Positions 26,896 to 37,200 of a stretch of DNA of 64,000 bases are shown here, piece after piece. The DNA lies in contig NZ_BBUL01000078.1 of the NCBI RefSeq assembly GCF_000953825.1, forward strand, positions 1-64,000. Reading direction: 5' to 3'. Positions within the stretch are counted from its first letter, which is position 1. Every line of letters starts with the position of its first letter. Source of the stretch: Cellvibrio sp. OA-2007 (GTDB lineage Bacteria; Pseudomonadota; Gammaproteobacteria; Pseudomonadales; Cellvibrionaceae). The notes below the pieces were generated by a model. That model had not been told where the DNA came from, did not search any database, and was given only the letters and a program-made list of their open reading frames with translations. A program made the translations under genes and the position numbers.

Positions 26896-27906
26896 ATGAA
26901 AATACTCGTCACCGGCACGGCCGGATTTATCGGCGCCGCGCTCGCCCAGCAACTGCTGGCGCGCGGCGACGAGGTTATCGGCATCGACAACCTCAACGAT
27001 TATTATGATGTGCAACTCAAGCAGGCGCGGCTGGATCAATTAACACCCCAGGCGGGTTTTACCGAGCTGCGCATTGCGCTGGAAGATAAGCACGCGGTTG
27101 ATCAGGCCTTTAAAACGTATCAGCCGCAGCGTGTGGTCAACCTCGCTGCACAAGCGGGTGTGCGCTATTCACTGAGCAATCCACAGGCCTACATCGATTC
27201 CAATATCACGGGATTTTTAAATATATTGGAGGCCTGTCGCCACTTTGGCACTGAGCATTTAGTCTACGCCTCCAGCAGTTCCGTGTATGGCGCCAATACG
27301 CGAATGCCGTTCTGCGAAAGCGATAATGTAGACCACCCCGTCAGCCTCTATGCCGCCACTAAAAAATCCAACGAGTTGATGGCGCATACCTACAGCCACC
27401 TATTTAACATTCCCACCACAGGGCTGCGCTTTTTTACGGTGTACGGCCCCTGGGGTCGCCCGGATATGGCGCCGATTATTTTTGCTGACAAAATTCGGCG
27501 CGGCGAAACCATTGATGTATTTAACTACGGCAAACATCGCCGCGATTTCACTTATATCGATGATATTGTCAGTGGGATTATTCATGCACTGGACAACCCA
27601 GCGCGTGCAAACAATAGCTGGACAGGCGACAAACCCGACCCGGCAAGCTCACCAGCGCCCTACCGCATCTATAACATTGGCTCCAACAATCCGGTGGAGT
27701 TACTGTATTTTATTGAATTGATGGAGCAGGGGCTGGGCAAAAAAGCGGTGAAAAATTTGCTGCCGCTGCAACCGGGCGATGTGCCCGACACCTATGCCAA
27801 TGTAGATTTACTAGCCGATGCCGTAGGTTACAAGCCGCAGACCTCTATTGAAGAAGGGGTGGAGCGCTTTGTTTCATGGTATAGACATTATTACCCAATA
27901 CACTGA
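26896..27906 (+). CDS. NAD-dependent UDP-sugar epimerase (UDP-glucuronate 4-epimerase-like)
   Basis: 336 residues of the extended SDR family: VTGTAGFIGAALAQQL at the N-terminus for NAD, DNLNDYYDVQLKQARL after the second strand, the Ser and Y-x3-K catalytic set (ASSSSVYG, LYAATKKSN), and GLRFFTVYGPWGRPDMAP. The NDYYD-x2-LK motif is typical of UDP-glucuronate 4-epimerases of the CapI/LpsL type; given the neighbouring N-acetylhexosamine dehydrogenase, a 4-epimerisation of an N-acetylated uronic acid is also possible. It starts one base after the previous stop, so the two are translated together. Confidence 0.87.
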   Translation: MKILVTGTAGFIGAALAQQLLARGDEVIGIDNLNDYYDVQLKQARLDQLTPQAGFTELRIALEDKHAVDQAFKTYQPQRVVNLAAQAGVRYSLSNPQAYIDSNITGFLNILEACRHFGTEHLVYASSSSVYGANTRMPFCESDNVDHPVSLYAATKKSNELMAHTYSHLFNIPTTGLRFFTVYGPWGRPDMAPIIFADKIRRGETIDVFNYGKHRRDFTYIDDIVSGIIHALDNPARANNSWTGDKPDPASSPAPYRIYNIGSNNPVELLYFIELMEQGLGKKAVKNLLPLQPGDVPDTYANVDLLADAVGYKPQTSIEEGVERFVSWYRHYYPIH

Positions 27907-27932
27907 ACCCACTTTTTCCGAGCACACAGTAC

Positions 27933-28859
27933 ATGTCACTCACGCACAGCAGCGCAACACCTAACAAAGTCACCCATGCGATGACCGTGGATGTGGAGGA
28001 TTATTATCACGTTGCCGCCTTCGCCAAGGTGATTAAACCAAGCGAGTGGAAAAACTGGCCATCACGGGTAGAGGAAAACACCCATCGCCTGCTGCAATTA
28101 TTTGATGATGCCAATATTAAAATTACTTTTTTTGTTCTGGGTTGGGTCGCCGATCACTATCCAGAACTGGTCAAAGCCATACGCGCGCAAGGCCATGAAA
28201 TTGCCTCCCACGGTTACAGCCATCAACTGATCTACAAACAAAATCCAGACGTTTTTCGCGCAGAAACCGCCAAATCCAAAATCATTCTGGAAGATCTCGC
28301 GCAGACACCGGTTACCGGCTATCGCGCCGCCAGCTATTCGATCACACGTAAATCACTCTGGGCGCTGGATATACTGGCCGAACTGGGCTTCACTTGGGAT
28401 TCCAGTATTTTCCCCACCCGCCACGACAACTACGGCATTCCCGGCAGCCCCGAGGAACCCTATCGCATCATTACCAATAGCGGCGCAAGCTTGCTGGAAT
28501 TCCCCTTAACCACCGCCAAAGTGCTTGGACAATCGGTTCCCGCAGCAGGCGGGGGATACTTTCGCCAATACCCCTACGCGTTATCAAAATGGTTATTTGA
28601 GCGCGCCAGCCTCAATCAAACCAAACCGCAAATTTTTTATCTGCACCCCTGGGAGATAGACCCGGAGCAACCGCGCGTCCCCAATGCCAGTTGGTTTAGC
28701 AATTTCCGCCACTACACCAATCTCAAACGCTGCATGCCCAGATTGGAACGAATGTTGGGTGATTTTCACTTTGGCACCATGAGTGAAAGCATAGGCTCAA
28801 CCCAAATCAGTAGAGAATTAAGCATTCACGATCTGGCGATAGATTTAAATCACAAATAA
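27933..28859 (+). CDS. Polysaccharide deacetylase of exosortase loci (DUF3473, TIGR03006 type)
   Basis: 308 residues. The N-terminal signature HAMTVDVEDYYHVAAFA contains the metal-binding Asp set in a form specific to the PEP-CTERM-locus deacetylases, followed by TFFVLGWVADHYPELV, HEIASHGYSHQL (H-x3-H) and GYRAASYSITRKSLWALDIL. The C-terminal third (FYLHPWEIDPEQPR) is the DUF3473 tail that separates this subfamily from ordinary NodB proteins. It likely removes N-acetyl groups from the exopolysaccharide or its precursor. It follows the epimerase by 26 bases and ends the plus-strand set; no terminator is obvious after it. Confidence 0.9.
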   Translation: MSLTHSSATPNKVTHAMTVDVEDYYHVAAFAKVIKPSEWKNWPSRVEENTHRLLQLFDDANIKITFFVLGWVADHYPELVKAIRAQGHEIASHGYSHQLIYKQNPDVFRAETAKSKIILEDLAQTPVTGYRAASYSITRKSLWALDILAELGFTWDSSIFPTRHDNYGIPGSPEEPYRIITNSGASLLEFPLTTAKVLGQSVPAAGGGYFRQYPYALSKWLFERASLNQTKPQIFYLHPWEIDPEQPRVPNASWFSNFRHYTNLKRCMPRLERMLGDFHFGTMSESIGSTQISRELSIHDLAIDLNHK

Positions 28860-28890
28860 ATTTGCCATAGACGGGCGCGGCCAAGGACAG

Positions 28891-28896
28891 TAGAAT
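28891..28896 (+). promoter_or_regulatory. -10 box with GC-rich discriminator upstream of the truncated tRNA copy
   Basis: TAGAAT followed by CGCCGCC resembles a stringently controlled stable-RNA promoter. It sits 27 bases before the truncated tRNA copy rather than before the intact tRNA. Confidence 0.35.
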
Positions 28897-28919
28897 CGCC
28901 GCCCTCAAGGTTTTTCCCT

Positions 28920-28943
28920 CCAGCACCCGTAGCTCAGCTGGAT
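28920..28943 (+). repeat. Truncated copy of the tRNA-Arg 5' end
   Basis: These 24 bases are identical to 29145-29168, that is, three bases of leader and the first 21 bases of tRNA-Arg (acceptor strand, D-stem and part of D-loop). After GGAT the two copies diverge at once. The preceding T-rich leader is also similar. The pair looks like a direct repeat flanking an inserted segment. Confidence 0.85.
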
Positions 28944-29144
28944 GAGGCAAACGTTTTTCAACGCGTAGCGTTGAGTGCAGCCGACGACTGCATGGATGCA
29001 GAAGGTAGACAATGCAGGAGCATCTTGTCGAATGACAAACAACCTGTTGTTTGGCCGGACTTGAGCGAAGCGAAAGGAGTAGCTGCAGTGCGAAGCGCTG
29101 CTAGAACTTGCAGCAACTTAAGATGTAATTTTAGATTTTCCCTT
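28944..29144. other. Hairpin-rich insert between the two tRNA-Arg 5' ends
   Basis: About 200 bases with no believable gene. It contains perfect short inverted repeats, including 28958-28974 (seven-base stem, GTA loop) and 29036-29053 (eight-base stem, two-base loop), and a GCAGTGCGAAGCGCTGC palindrome-like end. It looks like a structured mobile or dispersed repeat placed in the tRNA leader. Confidence 0.55.
29108..29137 (+). promoter_or_regulatory. Candidate promoter of the intact tRNA-Arg
   Basis: TTGCAG (29108-29113) and TAGATT (29132-29137) are separated by 18 bases, with the tRNA starting 10 bases after the -10 box. Confidence 0.4.
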
Positions 29145-29147
29145 CCA

Positions 29148-29224
29148 GCACCCGTAGCTCAGCTGGATAGAGTAGCGGCTTCCGAAGCCGTTGGTCACAG
29201 GTTCGAATCCTGTCGGGTGCACCA
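29148..29224 (+). tRNA. tRNA-Arg (anticodon CCG)
   Basis: 77 bases that fold as a complete cloverleaf: acceptor GCACCCG/CGGGTGC, D-stem GCTC/GAGT, anticodon stem GCGGC/GCCGT with loop TTCCGAA (anticodon CCG at positions 34-36), T-stem ACAGG/CCTGT with TTCGAAT loop, discriminator A and an encoded CCA end. It reads the CGG arginine codon. Confidence 0.96.
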
Positions 29225-29233
29225 TTCTCCAAA

Positions 29234-31825
29234 TTATTTCAACTCTCTTATTTCTACTAAATTGCCCTGATCATCAAATTTCCACTCCTGATCAAAGTGA
29301 TAATTACCCTGTTCTTCAGCGGTAATAAATTGCACCAAATCAATTTTATTGCCGAGGTTAGCAGCAAATTCTTTGGGTGGAATGAAATAATAATTTGCAT
29401 TTTCACCGCCCCTAAAGGAGCGAATCGACGATGGGAAAGCAAAGGGATGAAAGGGCGATGCAATACCGGAAACCAATACATTAACTGGCTGCGGCTTACC
29501 TATAAGTTGTGCCGCGGCTTTGCTGAAACCGTTCAGCATATTTTTTTGCACCGACTCCATGGCCAAAACCCATGTGTTCCGAGTTCCCTGATACCGCTTC
29601 ATACTCGTTAACGGACTCAGTACCGCCAGCACCAGCAACGCAATCAACAGTGGTCTGAAACTGATTTTATCCTGCACCATTTTCAATACAAAAAATAACA
29701 GCAAACAACACACATAGAGACCATTAAATGAATAACCTTCATAATGGTGGTTAGGCAATAATGCGTTGGGAAGCCAGGCCAAAAACGCAAATGCCACACA
29801 GACACACGCCAGAATTGTTAGCTGTTTATTTTTGTAAACCTTGTGCACCTGAAAGATAATTAGCAAAAACGCCAATACCAACGCAGGTGCAATACCTTCA
29901 CTGGCATAACGCGCCAACTCTTTAAGCACACTCAAAGGCGCGATACTAATATGATAGCTAGTATCAGACGCAGCATCAGGATTAACAAATACCGATTTGG
30001 TTTTAAAGTTAATTAACGCAGAAATAACTCCAGCAATAAAAATTGCCACTCCAGGCGCAATCGCTTTCTTCCAATCTGTTCGCAGATAATAGATAAACCA
30101 ACAGAAGGTTAAAAAACCAAAAGAAAGGATATAGGTTTCTTTTACCAGAAAGGCACAGCTACTAAACAATAAAACACAGCTAGTGCCAACATAGAAATGG
30201 CGCTCAGAGAGCAGCAGAAAACTATAAAAACCCAGCAATAACAACAAGTAAGAAACTTGTGAACCTATGTCTTGCGTATAAAAAGTATAAAAGTAGGGTT
30301 GCGTAAACAATAAGAAACAATAGAGCGCAAAAAATACAACAAAGGCACGATCAACAACCAGCCCGAGTAAACGCTTCGCCAAAAGCGCAGTCAGCGCGCA
30401 ATTTAAAAATACTACCCCCACAACCCAAGCAACACTGCCCGGGTGCCCAAAATAACCGGTAAACTTATATATCCACATAAATAATGGCCGAGGCCAATTG
30501 AGCAAATTAATGAAACTATGCCCATCGCCCGGCGCAAACGCGAAGGATGCGGGAATGTAAAAATCCGAATGGTGGAAAGCAAGTGGAGAGTAATGCCCCG
30601 GAAATACAAAATTGAGCGCAAAAAAATGCACCAACCAAGCAACGCCACATAAAGCAATTACAGTAACAATACCATTCCCTGTAATAACTCCACTCACTCT
30701 TCTAACATTATTTTTCACTTGCAGCATGCAAAAATCCCATAAGCTTTCATTTACAATCCCAGCCTTTACAAAATTCATCATCGGCTTTTCTACATACAAC
30801 CAGGATAACACCCCGGCCACAATTGCCAAGCAAGCGGCACTCAACCGATTAAAAAGTATTCCCTGCTCAGGAAAAAGATGACCTAGGCACTGCTGGATTA
30901 AAAAGCCATAAATATACACACCATAGGATGGATCTACTGGAATCCTTAATTTTTCCACCACAAACTTACGTGAGCCAAGATAAAGGCAGGTATAAAAAAA
31001 CCACAAATAGAATAACGGAATCTTTAGCGCAGTTGACCAAAGCAATAGCAATAATAGGCCAAGCGCCAAAACCCCTTGACGATTTATTACAATAAACTGC
31101 TGATTGGTGGCAAATAGAGCCCCCAATGCAAAACAACCCGGCAGTAGTTGTGCTTCTTCACTATTTGCCAACAAGGGAGGCAAAATTTGCGGCATGAAAA
31201 AGGAAACAAAAAAAACGCCGGCCAAAGTTACATTTGACAGCCATTTAAATCGCCAAATGCCCAACCCATAGATTGCCGCCAAAAATAAATAACACGCCAC
31301 CTCAAGGGGCAGAGTCCACAACGAGCCATTTAAACCGTGCTGACTTTCAGCAAAAACTCCAGGCAAGCGCCACACAAGCTCATAAAGAAAAGTATTATTA
31401 AAAAGATAGCGCCAGGTTTCACCCTGTTGAAAATATTCACTTAATGACAATGTGGTAAACCAAGGCCCCACAATAAATACCGAAATACACAGACAGACAA
31501 ACAAACCAGGGAAAATCCTGGCAGCACGTTTTATTAAAAAAACGTCCATTTTTGGCACATTTAAAAAACTGACGGTAACCAGCAATCCACTGAGAATGAA
31601 GAAAAATTTTACTGCCAGGCTACCGGAATATTCAAACCGCAACAAATCCCACACAAAATCACTATTCACAGCATTTGGCACAACAGCAGATGCATGCCCA
31701 TAAATAACCAGAAGGGCTGCAACTAAGCGAAACAAATCAAAATTATTGTTTTTGGGATTCAAAACTTGATTTAACAACATAACTTGCTGCTCGATAGTGT
31801 TCAGGTTACTAGTGGCCCGGCTCAT
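29234..31825 (-). CDS. Fusion of acyltransferase-3 domain with a GT-C-like membrane domain
   Basis: 863 residues. Residues about 24-365 are an acyltransferase-3 (OafA) domain: [17 protein letters not shown] with the essential His, [26 protein letters not shown], and [12 protein letters not shown]. These enzymes O-acetylate surface sugars. From about 385 the protein continues with 9-10 more membrane helices and a soluble C-terminal domain of about 100 residues. That part starts with a large periplasmic loop ([20 protein letters not shown]) of the kind seen in membrane glycosyltransferases or YfhO/PMT-like proteins, but I cannot assign a family. A start at ATG 31780 would also fit. It is convergent with the tRNA. 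Confidence 0.75.
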   Translation of the reverse strand: MSRATSNLNTIEQQVMLLNQVLNPKNNNFDLFRLVAALLVIYGHASAVVPNAVNSDFVWDLLRFEYSGSLAVKFFFILSGLLVTVSFLNVPKMDVFLIKRAARIFPGLFVCLCISVFIVGPWFTTLSLSEYFQQGETWRYLFNNTFLYELVWRLPGVFAESQHGLNGSLWTLPLEVACYLFLAAIYGLGIWRFKWLSNVTLAGVFFVSFFMPQILPPLLANSEEAQLLPGCFALGALFATNQQFIVINRQGVLALGLLLLLLWSTALKIPLFYLWFFYTCLYLGSRKFVVEKLRIPVDPSYGVYIYGFLIQQCLGHLFPEQGILFNRLSAACLAIVAGVLSWLYVEKPMMNFVKAGIVNESLWDFCMLQVKNNVRRVSGVITGNGIVTVIALCGVAWLVHFFALNFVFPGHYSPLAFHHSDFYIPASFAFAPGDGHSFINLLNWPRPLFMWIYKFTGYFGHPGSVAWVVGVVFLNCALTALLAKRLLGLVVDRAFVVFFALYCFLLFTQPYFYTFYTQDIGSQVSYLLLLLGFYSFLLLSERHFYVGTSCVLLFSSCAFLVKETYILSFGFLTFCWFIYYLRTDWKKAIAPGVAIFIAGVISALINFKTKSVFVNPDAASDTSYHISIAPLSVLKELARYASEGIAPALVLAFLLIIFQVHKVYKNKQLTILACVCVAFAFLAWLPNALLPNHHYEGYSFNGLYVCCLLLFFVLKMVQDKISFRPLLIALLVLAVLSPLTSMKRYQGTRNTWVLAMESVQKNMLNGFSKAAAQLIGKPQPVNVLVSGIASPFHPFAFPSSIRSFRGGENANYYFIPPKEFAANLGNKIDLVQFITAEEQGNYHFDQEWKFDDQGNLVEIRELK

Positions 31826-31892
31826 CCATTTGGCGTGCTACGCCTATTTACATCAGCAGTAACCAGTGATGAATTCTGACTGGACAACAGGA

Positions 31893-32597
31893 TTAATTGG
31901 CGACAAAAGCGGGAATTAATGTTTGTGCATTAATAAAATCTTCTTTAATTCCAATGTCGATAAAAAAATCACCAGCAGTCTGCGCATACAGACTATTGCC
32001 AACCATCTGCTGGATCACACTTGTTTCAAACGAAAATGGCGTGGATATAACCAGCTCATTAAATAAATTTACCGGCACATCATAAATCCCAGCGTTTATG
32101 TAACAGGGCGCAGATGAAGACTTTTCACCGAAAGACAGCACCAAGTGAGATTGATCATTGAACGCAATTGCACCATAACGGCCGGCGTTATCGACATGCT
32201 TCACCGCAATACCTACTGCACTCATGGAGCGACCAACCAAAGCTCGCAGCTCATGAAGATCTACTGCGCAAAGAGTATCGCCATTTAAAACAAAAACTCT
32301 TGTTTGAACAGCTTTAGTCAGCGCATATTGAATCGCGCCGCCAGTACCCAGGGGCTCAGTCTCTTCCGCATAAACAATTTCCGCACCTTGGTAATTATCG
32401 CCAAAGTAAGCGCGAATGGTGTCCGCCTTGTAACCTACAGAAAGAATGAAACGGCTAACACCCAATTGCATTAAATACTCCAATTGCCATGCCAAAAACG
32501 GCTTATCGGCAATCGGCGCCATTGGCTTTGGCAAGTCAGGCACCGCTTCACGCAAGCGAGTACCAAAACCACCGGCAAGAATAATAGCTTCAAACAT
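31893..32597 (-). CDS. hddC: D-glycero-alpha-D-manno-heptose 1-phosphate guanylyltransferase (HddC-like)
   Basis: 234 residues from ATG 32597, a start preferred because the MFEAIILAGGFGTRLRE nucleotidyltransferase motif opens the protein there. It has the metal-binding VLNGDTLCAVD and the substrate block SFGEKSSSAPCYINAGIYDV. Nucleotidyltransferases of this length beside gmhA and a GHMP kinase are HddC, which make GDP-D-glycero-alpha-D-manno-heptose for capsules, S-layer glycans or O-antigen. It begins 4 bases after the gmhA stop. A different sugar cannot be excluded from sequence alone. Confidence 0.82.
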   Translation of the reverse strand: MFEAIILAGGFGTRLREAVPDLPKPMAPIADKPFLAWQLEYLMQLGVSRFILSVGYKADTIRAYFGDNYQGAEIVYAEETEPLGTGGAIQYALTKAVQTRVFVLNGDTLCAVDLHELRALVGRSMSAVGIAVKHVDNAGRYGAIAFNDQSHLVLSFGEKSSSAPCYINAGIYDVPVNLFNELVISTPFSFETSVIQQMVGNSLYAQTAGDFFIDIGIKEDFINAQTLIPAFVAN

Positions 32598-32601
32598 AGA
32601 A

Positions 32602-33183
32602 TTAATTTCGCGGAAACATTGCGGCTTCAACCAAACCGCAAATAATATGGCCTATGGCAATATGACCCTCTTGAATTTTTGGGGTTTCAGATGAGGGCAT
32701 GCGCAAGGTGATATCGCACATATTGGCCATCTTGCCACCGGTGACGCCGGTGAATCCGATGGTCTTTAAGTTTAATTGCTTCGCTTCTTCAAAGGCAGCA
32801 ATAACGTTGGCAGAATTCCCCGAGGTAGAAATCCCGATAAAAATATCACCTTCTCTACCAAGAGCCTGTACTTGACGAGAGAACAATCGCTCATAACCAT
32901 AATCATTGCCAATAGCGGTCAAGATAGATGTATCTGTTGTTAAAGCGATAGCTGCCAAACCGGGGCGATCATAGTGAAAGCGGCTGACAAATTCACCGGC
33001 AATATGCTGAGCATCTGCTGCCGAACCACCATTACCAGCAATTAATACCTTACCGCCTTTGCGTATCGCATCGACAATTGTTTCCGCACATTCAACAACC
33101 TGATTAAGTAAAACTTTATCTGCCTGAATATCAGCAATTAATGTCGCTAATTTTGCTAATTCTTTTTCAATAAAATGGATCAT
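32602..33183 (-). CDS. gmhA: Phosphoheptose isomerase (GmhA)
   Basis: 193 residues, the usual GmhA length, with one SIS domain: [27 protein letters not shown] in the N-terminal half and [18 protein letters not shown], then [17 protein letters not shown]-like C-terminal residues ([14 protein letters not shown]) that hold the zinc-binding and catalytic Glu/His. It converts sedoheptulose 7-phosphate to D-glycero-D-manno-heptose 7-phosphate. It overlaps the kinase gene upstream by four bases (ATGA type), and hddC follows directly, so the three genes form one translation-coupled set. Confidence 0.93.
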   Translation of the reverse strand: MIHFIEKELAKLATLIADIQADKVLLNQVVECAETIVDAIRKGGKVLIAGNGGSAADAQHIAGEFVSRFHYDRPGLAAIALTTDTSILTAIGNDYGYERLFSRQVQALGREGDIFIGISTSGNSANVIAAFEEAKQLNLKTIGFTGVTGGKMANMCDITLRMPSSETPKIQEGHIAIGHIICGLVEAAMFPRN

Positions 33184-34229
33184 ATTACTCTCCAGGAGTG
33201 CGCGCCGTGTTTTACAAACACAGCAGACATGACTTGACCGTTAAATTCATTTAGTGCTCGAATTACGTTAGGGCGCTTAGCAGGATCAACTAGAAACATC
33301 ATAAACCCGCCGCCGCCAGCACCCGATACTTTTCCTGCAACCGCACCTGATGCAATAGCGGCGTTGTAAATAATATCTATACCAGAATTACTAATCGTAG
33401 AAGCCATATTTTTCTTGGCTTCCCAAGTAGAGCGCAAAGAAGCAGCAAGATTTTCAAAATCGCCCTGCAAAATCGCTTCTTTCATATTTTTTGCTTCAGC
33501 TTTTACCGCATTAAGCGCAATCATTGCTTTGTCGTTGCGACCCACAACATTACTGGTTTGCTCTTTAATAATATTCGCCGACTCACGCGACACTCCCGTA
33601 TAAAAAAGTACCAGTGACGACTCCAACTCAGCAAGATAATTAGTTTTAATTCGCAACGGGTTCACAATAACCCGATCGTGATAAAACTCCATAAAATTGA
33701 AGCCACCAAATGCAGCAGCATACTGATCTTGTTTACCGCCTGCTAAATTTAAATCTACACGTTCAATCTCATAGGCAAGCTTGGCAATATCATATTCGCC
33801 AAGGGGAAGTGCAAGATATTCTACAAAGGCTTGAACCATAGCAACGACCATTGTGGATGAAGATCCCAATCCAGATCCGGGCGGCGCTTCGCTATGTGTA
33901 ACTAATGATATAGAAATGGGCTGCCCATCAAGAAAATCTCGCACTATACGGTTATAGACACCGGCATGAAGCTCCAATTTTTGACCCGCATCTATTACTG
34001 CTGTTGCAGCACCTTGCCAATGAGCCTCAATATCGGCTGCCACAAATTCAACACCATTATCATTATGACTCAGGGTTGCATAGGCATACTTATCGATAGT
34101 TGCATTGAGCACATAACCGCCGAACTCATCGGAATAAGGTGACACATCGGTACCACCGCCTGCGAGCCCAAGGCGCAATGGCGCTCTCGCTCTTACTTTG
34201 CCGGAAAGTTTGTCCAGATTTAAACGCAT
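33180..34229 (-). CDS. hddA: D-glycero-alpha-D-manno-heptose 7-phosphate kinase (HddA)
   Basis: 349 residues of the GHMP kinase superfamily: [24 protein letters not shown] at the N-terminus, the ATP motif [16 protein letters not shown] near residue 115, and the C-terminal [16 protein letters not shown]. This pattern is that of HddA, which phosphorylates heptose 7-phosphate at C1. The start ATG directly abuts the TAA of the giant upstream gene, with GAAGGA as ribosome binding site. A GmhB phosphatase, needed between HddA and HddC, is not in the window. Confidence 0.9.
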   Translation of the reverse strand: MRLNLDKLSGKVRARAPLRLGLAGGGTDVSPYSDEFGGYVLNATIDKYAYATLSHNDNGVEFVAADIEAHWQGAATAVIDAGQKLELHAGVYNRIVRDFLDGQPISISLVTHSEAPPGSGLGSSSTMVVAMVQAFVEYLALPLGEYDIAKLAYEIERVDLNLAGGKQDQYAAAFGGFNFMEFYHDRVIVNPLRIKTNYLAELESSLVLFYTGVSRESANIIKEQTSNVVGRNDKAMIALNAVKAEAKNMKEAILQGDFENLAASLRSTWEAKKNMASTISNSGIDIIYNAAIASGAVAGKVSGAGGGGFMMFLVDPAKRPNVIRALNEFNGQVMSAVFVKHGAHSWRVI

Positions 34230-37200
34230 TTAAATTTTTCCTTCCTGTGATTCTGCAAGATTGAGCGCTTGACCAAGCATATTTCTCATAGTGGCACTGG
34301 AAAAATGTTGCTCAACAAACAGCGCACCATTTTTAGAGAGAGCACACCAGTTTTCATTATCATTCATGATGTTGCAAACATGTGTAGAGAACTGCTTGGC
34401 ATTGGACGTAACACAAGCCACATTATCAAGCTGGTACAGCCCTTGCGCACCCACCTCAGTGGTCACCAGCGGAACACCATATGCCATAGCTTCAATTACT
34501 TTGTTTTTAATACCTGCACCATAGCGCAAGGGCACAACTGCAACACGCGCACTCATGTAATAGGTCAACAGTTGTTCATCAGTGACATAGCCAGTCACAA
34601 TAATATCATCAGATGCCAAGGCTTTAACTTCATCGGAAGGATTAGATCCAATCAGATAAACCTTCACGCCATCAATCAGCTGTTTGATCTCAGGAAAGAT
34701 GTCGCGGATAAACCATTTTGCCGCATCAGTGTTAGGCGGATGCCCAAAGCCCGCGACAAAAACAATCCGCTTATTATTTACCAACTCGCGCTGCATATAA
34801 GGTGCAGTATTTGAATAAACATAAGGTGAAATAGTTTGCGCATTAACAGCGGGATACTGACTTTTAATAAAGTTTGTCTCTTCATCCGAAGGATAGAGAA
34901 CAACATCAACTGAATGCCAGATTTTACTTTCCAGCAATAAACAATCCTCGGCTTCTTTTAACAATTGTTTATTGTTAGTAACTTCAGCCTCATTTTTTAT
35001 ACGCGCAAAATGTAAATCGTGCCCATAATAAGCAACATGAATAGCAGGGAATTTTTTAAGTACACTTAAATAATTATCAGCCACATGAGGTCTACTCAAC
35101 ATAACATGTGTGATTTGGCCCTCCGCAGACCTGACCCAGCTTTCAAATTTACCAATGTATTCACTGCCATATAGCACCTCTACACCGAGCTGCTGCAGTT
35201 GCGACGTATATTCTGGATCAAACCACAAATTATCCGGCCAAAATTTAACACTGCAATTCAAATGCAAAAGACTTTCTATAAACGCCAACATTGTTCTGGA
35301 GCCCGCATCCCGATCTGGACGAGGGACATAGTGATCGACAATAACTACACAAGGTTTTTGTAATGTTTTATCGCGCGCTGAAAATACGCGACAGGCATTT
35401 TCCGGATGCTGCGCAAGAACCAACTTCCACTTTTCACAAAGTTTCTTTTGATTTTCTACTTGATAGGATTTAATACCCGTGCCGTTTACATCTGTGCCAT
35501 TTGACACTCCTTCATAATGTACAACGACAGATGCCGGCTGATAATAGAGTTTTAATCCGGCCTCGCGAACCTTAAAGGCCAAGTCAGAGTCTTCACAATA
35601 GGCTGGCACATAAAGCTCATCAAACAAGCCGAGCTGGATAAAAAATTCTTTCTTAATTAACAGTGAAGCCCCGGAACAGTAATCAGCTTCTTTGAGATAA
35701 TTAAATTCAGGCAAGTCAGGATTTTGCAGCCGCCCGTAATTCCAAGCGGAGCCATCGCGCCATAAAATACCGCCCGCTTCTTGCAAACGACCATCCGGGT
35801 AAACCAATTTTGAACCGACCATTCCGCAGTCATCGCGTCTGGCAAACACATCTAACATGCTGTCCAACCATCCATCAGTAACTTCAGTGTCGTTATTTAA
35901 TAAATAAATATATTGTCCTTTGGCGAAGGATACCGCGCGATTACAAGAGCGTAAAAAACCTAAATTTTCTGGATTAACTTCGTAACGCAAGCCTTGCACT
36001 TGCTGCAAACAGTGAATGTCGTGATCTGCGGAGCAATCTTCCACCACAATAACCTCAACAGCAGCTTTCGGTTGATGGCGCACTATAGAAGCCAAACAGG
36101 TTAGAGTGATCGGTAAATTTCCGTAACTCGGAATAATAATCGATACTAAAGGTTGCTCCGATGATGGCATCACTAATGAAGCCAACACATTTTGTATTTC
36201 ATCAGGCGGAATGACACCGGTTGCTGCTATAGCAGGCAAATTCGGTTTACCGCTGCGGCGCCACATTTCGTAATGCACCACACCTTCAAATAAAGGGCCT
36301 GCCACACGGTACATGCAGCCCGCCAAACCATTTTTAATTCGCGGACTAAGCGGTAATTTTTTATAAGTGTTGCGTGCAATACGTTGTAATTTTGGCTTTA
36401 GCGCGGCGGCGAGTACATCTGTTTCACCGCGCATTAAGCGCGCAACAACACGCAAAGGCTTGGTAATTTTCCAGGAGTGTGAATTAATGATTTTTGTGTA
36501 ATTGCTACTAACTTCACTGAGCTGCCTAGTTAGCTCTTGATTCTCACCAGCAACATGAATCAGCTTCTGCTTTTGTGAATCAAGTTGCTGTGCGGCATTG
36601 AGTAGCTGTTCATCAAGGTCACCCACATGCTGCGTTAACTGCCTATTCGCATCAGCAAATTTTGCTATATCTTCTTGCGCCACATCATAATCGCGACGCA
36701 AATTTTGCTCCTTGATGCGCAACTCATGAACCTCCTGATCCAGGCCCTTAGCCCACCGGGTTCGCTCTTCAACTTGCTGCTCCAGAGATTTTGCCCAACT
36801 TGTTCTCTCCTCTACTTGCTTAGCCAGTTCTTTTGCATTAGTGATTTTATACACATATTCAATTGCTGACTTTTCAAGCTCATCCCACAATAAAAATTGT
36901 GCATCTAAATTGCTCTTATTTTCTTGATAAAACCTCAACAGCGTTATTTTTGCACTATTGTTATCGGTTAACATTTGGTTAAATAATTTATACGCCTCCA
37001 CCACAACGGCAGGGCAGCGCTCATCATTCACCAATGCCAATTCATCGAATTTGCTGTGCCTTAACTCATTATCTAAAAATTCATTGGCAAACTTATCAGC
37101 CAACTGCATATCGACTGAAAGACCCAAGCTTTCTGCCAAACTCTCTATATGCGCAATGGGCCGATCCATCAACTGGTCATAATCCAATGGAATTAATTTT

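Noticed and set aside
28971-29270. Open frame of 99 codons across the tRNA-Arg gene
   Set aside because: Its [23 protein letters not shown] part is the translation of the tRNA itself, a well-known false gene; the rest lies in the hairpin-rich insert.
34269-34814. 181-codon plus-strand frame
   Set aside because: Entirely antisense to the GT4 domain of the giant protein, and its translation (His/Cys/Asn-rich) looks noncoding.
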